Below the pieces are notes generated by a model that saw nothing but the letters and a program-made list of their open reading frames with translations, ran no database searches and had not been told where the DNA came from. Of a stretch of DNA of 8,053 nt, positions 1 to 7,800 are shown in pieces. The stretch comes from an uncultured Bacillota bacterium (GTDB lineage: Bacteria > Bacillota > Clostridia > UBA1381). The position numbers and the translations under genes were made by a program. The DNA is taken from contig CASFSH010000049.1 of assembly GCA_949297205.1 (NCBI GenBank), positions 1 through 8,053 on the forward strand, in the 5' to 3' direction. The first letter of the stretch is position 1, and every line of letters begins with the position of its first letter.

Positions 1-2
1 TA

Positions 3-1160
3 AGTAATTTTGTGTTTTCCGAAGATAATTATATTGTCGTATGTAAAGGAATTAATATAGATTCAAGTTTGTCGGGAATGCTTGTTTTTAAACTCGATAA
101 AGATGAGATAAAAAAAGAAATTGAAGTTGATGCATATAAAACCGATATTGCAATTCAGCTTGAAAACATGAATGAGGAAGAGGTTTTTACATCAGGGATA
201 ATAGATGATAACAGTAAAGTTTCAAGAGTATATGAACTCAAAAATGAATCATTAAAAATGAATTTTATTATAGGGGATGAAAATCGACAATACATTATTA
301 AAACGGTATTTTGGTATTCAATTACATATTTAATAGCTGGAATTATTCTTGCGTATATTCTTTCAATGATATGTACGATATATCTTTATGAAAGTGTTTC
401 AGAAATACTTTCAAGTACCGATTCCATAAAAAATAAAACAGGATTGATAAAAAACGTAAATAATAATGTTTTTGCAACAATAAAACAAAATGATGATATT
501 GAAGAGCAGCTTGCAAAAACATTGAGTAATTTGTATACAGCACAGCTGACGGCACTTCAAATGCAGATTAATCCTCATTTTGTTTTTAATGTATTAAATT
601 ATGCAAATGCTGTAATTCTGCAAATTACAAAATGTGACAATGATGCGTCAAAAATAATTGTACTTTTGTCAGAAATATTGCAGTTTGCAATGGATGAGCC
701 AAAATATTCAACAACTGTTGCCAAAGAAATTGAAATTGCGAAAATGTATGTGGAAATTGAGAAAATTAAAACAGGAAAAGATTTTGAGGTTGTTTGGAAT
801 ATAGATGAAGATACGCTTGAGTGTGAATGTATTAAATTATTCTTGCAGCCGATTATAGAAAATTCCGTAATACATGGGATAAAACGGTTAAAAAATAAGA
901 AGGGACTAATTGAAATCAGTGTAAAGAGTGAAGAAAATAGCATTATATTTAAAATCACTGACAATGGTCCGGGAATGTCGCCTGAGAAACTTTCATTTGT
1001 CAGACAACAATTAAGTGAGCCCTATGTCAATTATTCAAAACATATAGGTATGAGAAATGTAAATGAAAGAATAAAGCTTGTTTACGGCGACGGATATGGA
1101 GTTACAATTAATTCAAATAGTGAGATAACAGAAGTTACAATATGTATTGGGAAAAGATGA
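3..1160 (+). CDS. YesM/LytS-type sensor histidine kinase, 5'-truncated by window edge
   Basis: This is a membrane sensor kinase of a two-component system, missing its N-terminus. The frame is open to the first base, so the GTG at 12 is an internal Val codon and not a start. Residues below count that Val as 1. Residues 1-97 look like the distal, membrane-proximal half of an extracellular Cache-type sensor domain. A membrane helix follows at about 98-126. The roughly 50-residue linker (127-178) has no clear HAMP pattern. A His_kinase (PF06580-type) segment follows, with INPHF at 186-190 and the phospho-acceptor His189 (codon at 576). The HATPase region shows an N-box (ENSVIH, Asn284), a G1 box DNGPG (317-321) and a GMRNVNER motif (346-353). 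Kinases of this family usually pair with an AraC-type response regulator (YesN-like) and control carbohydrate loci. No regulator lies in this window, so it is probably upstream. The stop is 13 bases before the next start, which suggests one transcript. Family assignment is firm; the ligand is unknown. Confidence 0.93.
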   Translation, partial: SNFVFSEDNYIVVCKGINIDSSLSGMLVFKLDKDEIKKEIEVDAYKTDIAIQLENMNEEEVFTSGIIDDNSKVSRVYELKNESLKMNFIIGDENRQYIIKTVFWYSITYLIAGIILAYILSMICTIYLYESVSEILSSTDSIKNKTGLIKNVNNNVFATIKQNDDIEEQLAKTLSNLYTAQLTALQMQINPHFVFNVLNYANAVILQITKCDNDASKIIVLLSEILQFAMDEPKYSTTVAKEIEIAKMYVEIEKIKTGKDFEVVWNIDEDTLECECIKLFLQPIIENSVIHGIKRLKNKKGLIEISVKSEENSIIFKITDNGPGMSPEKLSFVRQQLSEPYVNYSKHIGMRNVNERIKLVYGDGYGVTINSNSEITEVTICIGKR

Positions 1161-1173
1161 AAGGATGGAAAAA

Positions 1174-3339
1174 ATGTATATAAGATTGTTAAAAAATGGT
1201 GCAGAGGGAATAATAGAGCCGTTTTATGACGGTGGAGAGTCTTATAGAGAAAATGAAAAATATTCTACACTCGTTAATTATACTACCACTCCGGCAGACG
1301 CAGCAGAGCAGGGATGGGCAACCGCAAATTTTAAGATTATGCCGAAAAAGACTGTTATCTCAGAGAGAAATTGTAATATTGACATTGAAAGATTTGATGA
1401 AATATATATTCTTGGAAAAGTCCCAAAGACTGTCACAATAAAGGTTGTTATAAACGGAAGAGAAATAATATCCGAATGTGGAAAAGGCGATAATGCAGAG
1501 TATCGTGGGAAATTACAAGAAAATATTATCAAGAACATATGTATGCTGTTTGAAAGTATATCGGAAAGTGTTGAAGCAGTAAACCTTTGGTATATAGGAG
1601 TAAGGGACAGTAAATTTATCAGCTCGGATAAATTAAAAGGTGAATGTACATATCCGGATTGGGAGGGGTGTTTTTTGGAAATTCCGGAAATAAAACCTTG
1701 TACCAATGTATTTGTAAGTGAGTTGGAGGCTGATGAATTAAGGGAAAAAATGAAAAGTGATGAATTTCGTTTGGACTATATTACAACTAAGAAAAATGCC
1801 GAAAAATACATGAATTCGATTCCGGAAAAAAGTATAGGCAGAGTAGTTAATTTCATAGATGGAGCAGAGCCTTATTATGCAGCATCAACACTTGCTTTTA
1901 TAGGATTTATCGAAAAGGATATAAATATGCTGAAAATGGCGGCAAGATACGCTTTATCTCTTGCATGTGATGAATATTGGTGTTTGACAGAAAAGGAGAC
2001 TGTCCCCGGAATAACTTGGCATCATCGGTCTTTTTCTGAATCTTACTGTGCATATGGAATTTCGGTTGTTCTGGAATTTGCAGGAAGTATTATGACGTGG
2101 CACGGAAGAAATATTTTATACGATGCACTTATCATGAAAGGACTGCCAAGAATGGATGCAGACTTTAAAACAATGGAATACATTTATCATATGAATCAGG
2201 GTTTGGCATTTTCAACAGGATATGCGTATTCACTGATTACACTTGCAAAGCGTTATCCGAGGTATAAAAAGCGAGTTTTGGAAATTGAAGAAGATATAAA
2301 TGAGATGATTGAAAAATGTATAAATCCTGATGGGGGAATGTTTGAAGGCCCGGGATATTGGGATTATACAATGCAGATGTATTTAAATACTGCCTGTATA
2401 TTATCTAAATATCATGGACAATCAATTGCGGAATATGTGGGACACAAAACAGATAAAACATCTGATTTTGCATTGATAATGGCTAATGAAAATAATCAAA
2501 TGCGAACTGTAGGAGATTGCGGACGAAGACCTTATAATTCAATAACTTCATATTTTTTGGCAGAAATTACTCAAAACCCAAAATGGATAAAATTTGTAGT
2601 TAACGAAAGAAAAAAGCCACAGGGAAATAATTACGGAGGCTTGGGTTTATGTTATTTGATTTTTGCAAAAAACAATACTATAATCGAAAAAAAACTTGAA
2701 AATAAGGACATTTTTATAAATTTGCCGGATACCGGATATACATATTTAAAACGTGGTGATGATGAATTTTTTGCAATATCAGGCAGGTCATTTTCGCATT
2801 GTCATCCGGATAAAGGCAGTTTTATGATTGACTATAAGGGAGACCCTGTACTGATTGACAGGGGAATGTGTCGTTATGATGAGGGGGAGGCTGATAAAAT
2901 ATCAGAAAGCCGTGCGCATAATATGGCAGTACCTGTTGTTGACGGTATTGTAATGTGTCAGAATTCACAGCACGGTTACGGTGCAGAGATATTGAAAAGT
3001 GAATATAAAGACGGTAAATTTATTTGGATTTCAAATAATAATAATGTATGGGACAAAACCATAGTTAAAAAAAATATAAGAACAATATATTCAGACCGAC
3101 CGTTTCAATATATTGTTACCGATGAATTTGAATTTACAAAAGCGGCAAAAGTAATGTTTAATCTTAATATGTATGATAACAAACATATTGAAGCAGAGCC
3201 GATTGATTGGATTCCTGAAAAATCAGAATATGTTGAGTATTATACAGATTATGAAAAAAAACCTGTAATGCAGCAAAGATTAATAAGCAAAGAAGGAGTG
3301 AGTATAAAAATTACAACAAAAATCATAATTAAAGAATAA
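1174..3339 (+). CDS. Heparinase II/III-like polysaccharide lyase, probably cytoplasmic
   Basis: A 721-residue protein of the heparinase II/III superfamily, whose members cleave uronic-acid-containing glycans by beta-elimination. I chose ATG 1174 because AAGGATGG (1161-1168) is a well-spaced ribosome binding site; TTG 1147 and ATG 1165 are in-frame alternatives with poorer sites. Residues 1 to about 190 look beta-rich. About 200-490 form a helical region resembling an (alpha/alpha) toroid. The rest is a beta domain carrying HCHPDKGSF (542-550) and SRAHN (579-583). Candidate catalytic residues are His339 or Asn341, Tyr395 or Tyr398 (EGPGYWDY), and His542. The 56-residue His339-Tyr395 and 147-residue Tyr395-His542 spacings resemble those I recall for heparinase II and alginate lyase PL17. 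His544, Asp562 and His582 could bind a metal as in heparinase II. There is no signal peptide or lipobox, so it should act on imported oligosaccharides. Superfamily is confident; PL family and substrate are not. Confidence 0.85.
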   Translation: MYIRLLKNGAEGIIEPFYDGGESYRENEKYSTLVNYTTTPADAAEQGWATANFKIMPKKTVISERNCNIDIERFDEIYILGKVPKTVTIKVVINGREIISECGKGDNAEYRGKLQENIIKNICMLFESISESVEAVNLWYIGVRDSKFISSDKLKGECTYPDWEGCFLEIPEIKPCTNVFVSELEADELREKMKSDEFRLDYITTKKNAEKYMNSIPEKSIGRVVNFIDGAEPYYAASTLAFIGFIEKDINMLKMAARYALSLACDEYWCLTEKETVPGITWHHRSFSESYCAYGISVVLEFAGSIMTWHGRNILYDALIMKGLPRMDADFKTMEYIYHMNQGLAFSTGYAYSLITLAKRYPRYKKRVLEIEEDINEMIEKCINPDGGMFEGPGYWDYTMQMYLNTACILSKYHGQSIAEYVGHKTDKTSDFALIMANENNQMRTVGDCGRRPYNSITSYFLAEITQNPKWIKFVVNERKKPQGNNYGGLGLCYLIFAKNNTIIEKKLENKDIFINLPDTGYTYLKRGDDEFFAISGRSFSHCHPDKGSFMIDYKGDPVLIDRGMCRYDEGEADKISESRAHNMAVPVVDGIVMCQNSQHGYGAEILKSEYKDGKFIWISNNNNVWDKTIVKKNIRTIYSDRPFQYIVTDEFEFTKAAKVMFNLNMYDNKHIEAEPIDWIPEKSEYVEYYTDYEKKPVMQQRLISKEGVSIKITTKIIIKE

Positions 3340-3365
3340 ATATTAAGAAAGGAAGAGCAGATCCG

Positions 3366-4817
3366 ATGGTAAAGGATTACTTGCATAAGGTAAAAAGAAG
3401 AATATCAGTGCTTTTGACGGTAATTGTTTTGTTTAATTTAATTGGATGCAATTCTGTTAATACAAATCATAAAACATTAAAATGGATTATCCCCGGTGAA
3501 CAAACAGAAAGTTTTTATCGCGTGAATGAAGAAATAAATAACATAACAAATAAAAAATTGGATATTAATGTAAATTTTGAATTTATTCGTTATGAAGAAT
3601 ATGCTAATTTGGTAAATGCAAAGATAGAATCGGGTGAAAAATTCGATTTATGTTTTACAGGTTATCTTGACTCCTATCAGGCAAAGGTTATAAATAATAA
3701 ACTATTACCAATAGACGATTTACTTCAGACAACACCAAAACTTAAAGAAACAATACCTGAATATGCGTGGGAAGGAGCAAAATATAAAGGAAATATATAT
3801 GCTGTACCGAATATTCAAATTGCAGCACGTTCAACGGCACTTGTGTTTAACAAGGAACTTGTAGATAAATATGGTTTTGATATAAGTACAATTACCAAAA
3901 CAGAGGACGTTGAACCGTTTTTAAAAATTCTTAAAGAAAATGAACCTGATGTGTTTCCTATAAGGATAAACTGGGGAATAGAAGGTTTTCAGTCAATGGA
4001 TTCCGATTGCTTTAGAGAATTTAATTATGGTGGAGTATATATCGTAAATAATGGCGGAAGAATAGAAGCCATAAGTATAGACGAGTATGAGAAAATAAGA
4101 AACGCTGCAGATGTGTTATATCGTTGGTATGAAAATGGATATATCAGAAGTGATATTGCAATGACAATTAATGAAGAGGAAGAACTAAAAGACGGAAAAT
4201 TCGGTGTTTGGTTTGAAACATATAAACCCGGCGTGGAATATCAGCGAAAAATGATGACCGGAAATGATGTATATGCAGTACAGATATCAAAACAATATAT
4301 GGCGGCGAACGATGTTCAAGGTGCAATGACGGGAATAAATAAAAATTCCGAAAACCCTGAAGAAGCAATTAAACTCTTAGAACTTGTAAATACCGAACCG
4401 GAAATTTTGAATTTACTTACTTATGGTATAGAAGGAGAAAATTATAAGAAGCTGTCAGACAATGTGGTAGAACGAAACAAAGAAAATACATTTTATTCTG
4501 CAACATGGCTGTTCGGAAATCAGTTTATCATTTATACAGAGCCTCAGCAGAGTGAGGATATTTGGGAAAAGACAAAAGAAATGAATGATAGTGCCGTTAA
4601 ATCTCCCTTAATTAATTTTACCCCTGATTTATCGCCGATAAAAACTGAAATTGCACGCTGTAATGAAATTCTCAGCAAATATTCATGTATGCATTACGGT
4701 ACTGAAAATCCCGAAAATTACTGGGATATAATGAGCAGTGAACTTAGAGAGGCAGGTATAGAAACAATAAAACAGGAATTTCAAAGACAAATAGATGACT
4801 ATTTAAATAATAATTAA
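3366..4817 (+). CDS. Lipoprotein ABC-transporter substrate-binding protein (LplA/DUF3502 type)
   Basis: This 483-residue extracellular solute-binding protein would capture an oligosaccharide for an ABC importer. The N-terminus has a charged stretch (KVKRR), a hydrophobic core and a lipobox NLIGC ending at Cys28, so it should be cleaved there and lipid-anchored on the outer face of the membrane. The body follows the family 1 solute-binding fold, with a hinge-region segment around VPNIQ. The C-terminal third matches the pattern of LplA-like proteins with a DUF3502 domain: GIEGENY at 354-360, WLFGNQF at 381-387, and a final amphipathic LREAGIETIKQEFQRQIDDY helix at 460-479. AAAGGA (3348-3353) precedes the ATG by 12 bases, a slightly long spacing. 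The gene starts 26 bases after the lyase, with no promoter or terminator visible between them. No permease or ATPase gene is in the window; such systems normally use two permeases and a shared ATPase encoded elsewhere. The ligand is unknown. Confidence 0.92.
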   Translation: MVKDYLHKVKRRISVLLTVIVLFNLIGCNSVNTNHKTLKWIIPGEQTESFYRVNEEINNITNKKLDINVNFEFIRYEEYANLVNAKIESGEKFDLCFTGYLDSYQAKVINNKLLPIDDLLQTTPKLKETIPEYAWEGAKYKGNIYAVPNIQIAARSTALVFNKELVDKYGFDISTITKTEDVEPFLKILKENEPDVFPIRINWGIEGFQSMDSDCFREFNYGGVYIVNNGGRIEAISIDEYEKIRNAADVLYRWYENGYIRSDIAMTINEEEELKDGKFGVWFETYKPGVEYQRKMMTGNDVYAVQISKQYMAANDVQGAMTGINKNSENPEEAIKLLELVNTEPEILNLLTYGIEGENYKKLSDNVVERNKENTFYSATWLFGNQFIIYTEPQQSEDIWEKTKEMNDSAVKSPLINFTPDLSPIKTEIARCNEILSKYSCMHYGTENPENYWDIMSSELREAGIETIKQEFQRQIDDYLNNN

Positions 4818-4892
4818 ATTTTTTTGTAAAAAGCAATTAAGAGTATTTGCTCTTAAAATAAAACAGTTAATTTTAAAATAAGGAGGAAGACA
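4818..4892 (+). other. Intergenic gap with a small hairpin
   Basis: The 75 bases between the solute-binding protein and the surface protein contain a perfect 7-base inverted repeat, TTAAGAG (4837-4843) and CTCTTAA (4850-4856), around a 6-base loop. It is followed by A-rich sequence and not by a T-run, so it does not read as an intrinsic terminator on the + strand. A T7 run (4819-4825) lies before the hairpin. The element could mark an RNA processing or stability point that lets the last gene be expressed at a different level, but this is inference and the stem is short and AT-rich. No convincing -35/-10 promoter pair was found. Confidence 0.4.
4881..4886 (+). promoter_or_regulatory. Strong ribosome binding site (AGGAGG)
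   Basis: A consensus AGGAGG sits 6 bases before ATG 4893. It is clearly stronger and better spaced than the sites of the other two internal genes and it fixes the start of the large surface protein. It suggests this product is translated at a high level. Confidence 0.9.
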
Positions 4893-7800
4893 ATGAAAAA
4901 AACAAAATTATGTGCAGGATTTTTGAGTCTTGCGATGCTGATGCCGGCGGTGCCTGCTGTAGTTACAGCGGAGGATGCACTGCCTACAATTGATGGGTAT
5001 ATACTGTATGCGGATTTTGAGGACGGAGTTATTCCGAGTCAGTTTGCAGTACCGTCATCAATTGTTTCATGGAGTAATGAAATTGTCGATATAGACGGAG
5101 AAAAAGCATTAAAATACACCTTTGACAATTCACAAACTCTTACAAATAACGGATCATTACTTAATATTCCATTGGGATTAAGTAATTCATCTACAGATTT
5201 CTATGAGTACGGCTTCAGGTACAGAATAGATAATGTCACAGCAACAATGACAAACTTTATGAAGTTAACTCAGGCATATAACAGAAATATTATTTCAGCT
5301 CAGACATATAACAAATCCGGATATATGGGAAAGATGTATTACCAAGCCGGAACAAACAGTGGGGCAACACTATACGGAACGTTTGATCAGCCTCAGGAAA
5401 CATTTGTTGATGTAAAGGTATATATTGACACAGTGGTTGGACGAACAATGGTTGTGTGTGAATATACCGATGACAATGGAGAACAGGTAAGAAAAACTGT
5501 TGTAAAATCAGATAGGGCTGATTTAGCTGTCAATTATAGTCCGGCATCAATAATTCTTTCAGTGACAGACAATGCAAATATGGCAAATGGCGAAAGCTTT
5601 TATATTGACAATGTTTATCTCAAAGTAATGTCTGATGAAGAAAAACAGAAGGTGACATTTGATTCAAAGGGCGGATCTGCTGTTAATGACATTTATACAG
5701 TGATGGGAGACATTACACTTCCTCAGGAGCCTGTTAAAAGCGGAAATGAGTTTTTAGGATGGTACACCGATGAGAATTGTACTGAAGGAAATGAATTTGA
5801 CGGAAGCAATGTTAATGAAAATATGACTGTTTATGCAAAATGGGCTGAAGGATATACTGTAACATTCGATACTCTTGCCGGAGGACCTTCGGTGGAACCG
5901 ATAGTTACGTCAACCGGAACAATAAGCAGACTTCCGTGTCCTGAAAAAACGGGGTATGTCTTTGAGGGTTGGTATAAAGACAATAATTTTACCGAAAGAT
6001 TTGATGGACTGAATATTACTGAAGATGTAACAGTTTATGCAAAATGGTCGGATGATTATGTACTTTTTTATGATTTTGAATCAAATACATATCCCAATCA
6101 ATTAAAAACACCGTTAGCATATTCAGTATATGACGGACAGCTTGTACCTGCTCAGCGCTGGACTTGTTCCGTGACACAGGACAGTACCGGCAATAAACGT
6201 ATGGCATATACTCTGGATCCGACTATACCAATGCAGACAGCACACAATATATTTAAAGGAAATTATCAAAATGTATTACTCGACAGAAACACATGGTATG
6301 AGTTGGGTTATAAGTTTGATTTTAGTGAACTTAATACATATTTGAATGCTTTTTGGCCTTTACAAATAGGAAGCAGTTTTGCGGCAGCCGGTATTTTAGG
6401 TTGGGGCGGAAATGGAAATGGAACACAGTTTACATTAAACAATGGCTTAAATGATGAAGGCGTAGCGTCAAATATAATTATAAACAAAAATGAAGTAGAC
6501 GGATATGTTACAGTTCAGATGTTATTTAATATTCAGGCTAACGGTCAGGACACTTATAATGAGTCTACCAAAAAATATAACGATGGAAAAGATATACCAA
6601 ACGGTAGATGTGATATAATTGTTTCTTATAAAAAGAAAGATGGAAGCACTGTTGTAGAAAAGAGATACAATAATTTTAGCAGTACAACTCACGGTGGAAC
6701 ATATGCAGTTGACAGAGTATATCAATCTACGGCATCTGAGTGGACGAATACAAGTGCAAATCAGAGTATCTTATATTTGGACGATATATATGTTAAAGAA
6801 GCACAAAGTTACACTGTTACTTTCAATTCAAATGGCGGAAGTGATGTAGAAGCTATAACAATATTCGGAAGTATTATAACAGATGAATTACCGGTACCGG
6901 AAAAAGATGGATTCGGATTTGCAGGATGGTATAGAGATGAGTTATGTACAATACCTTTTGACGGTACTGGAGTATATGAAAATATTACAGTATATGCAAA
7001 ATGGTCAGAAAACTATACTGTAACATTTGAAACTAACGGTGCGGAGGCAATTGATCCAATAACAACTGCCACCGGGGTAATTACACTTCCCACACCTGTC
7101 AGAGGTGCATATATTTTTGAGGGATGGTTTAAAGATGCTGATTTTACAGAGCCATTTGACGGAACAAATATTGACAGCGATATGACAGTATATGCAAAAT
7201 GGAATGGGACTATTTATTATGAAGATTTTGAAGGGGAAACCTATGATACAATATTTGATGCACCTGCGGCAAAAAGCGGCGGCGTTGAAGTACCCGAAAA
7301 ACAGCGCTGGTCAAGTGAAATAAGCTCTGATGAAACAGGAAATCATTATATGAAATATAATGCAGATACATCAATTGTGGCAGAAAACGGTGTTAATACT
7401 TCTATAATTGCGTTTGACAGAAGAGGGGCTTCCAATATTGCCGGAGGCGGAGAATATCCGTTAGACCGAGACGCATGGTATGAAGGCGGATATAAGATAG
7501 CATTTAATGACAGCAAACTGTATTTTCCAAGTGGATTGGGAATAGGCATTGTAGGTCCTTATGGCAGATGCAATAACTCTCCCGGAGGTATCAGATTATC
7601 CGGAAACCTTACCATGGGAGATGGTGCTGTAAACGAACCTGTAGAAAATATTGACGGGTTTGTAACTGTTAAGGTTATTTTTAATCTGCATGGAAGTATG
7701 GACATAGAAAATAATACAGCACAGAACAACGGTGAAGCGGATATTTATGTAACATATAAAACAAAGGATGGAGAAACTGTTGAAAAAACTTGGTCTGAAG

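Noticed and set aside
12..14. GTG at 12 as the start of the kinase
   Set aside because: The frame is open upstream to the window edge, no ribosome binding site precedes it, and the product would begin inside the extracellular sensor domain without the first membrane helix.
343..964. Minus-strand open frames opposite the kinase (343-555 and 599-964)
   Set aside because: They lie fully within a well-supported coding region, have no ribosome binding site of note and their products show no recognisable domain. They look like shadows of the kinase codons.
1226..1706. Open frames inside the lyase gene (+ strand 1226-1441, minus strand 1278-1706)
   Set aside because: Both are overlapped by the lyase frame, whose protein has clear family motifs. 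Neither product shows a domain or a credible start.
4801..4825. Possible terminator after the binding-protein gene: ATTTAA/TTAAAT followed by T7
   Set aside because: The 6-base stem is made only of A and T and overlaps the coding end; it would be too unstable to act as an intrinsic terminator.
4854..4879. TAAAAT boxes (4854-4859 and 4874-4879) as a -10 promoter element for the surface protein
   Set aside because: No matching -35 box at 16-18 bases upstream was found. Such A/T hexamers are expected by chance here, and the second abuts the ribosome binding site.
5832..7202. Recurring short DNA repeat (TATGCAAAATGG) as a CRISPR or regulatory array
   Set aside because: The copies fall in frame at the VYAKW end of each InlB repeat, with spacing set by the protein repeat. 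They are explained by coding.
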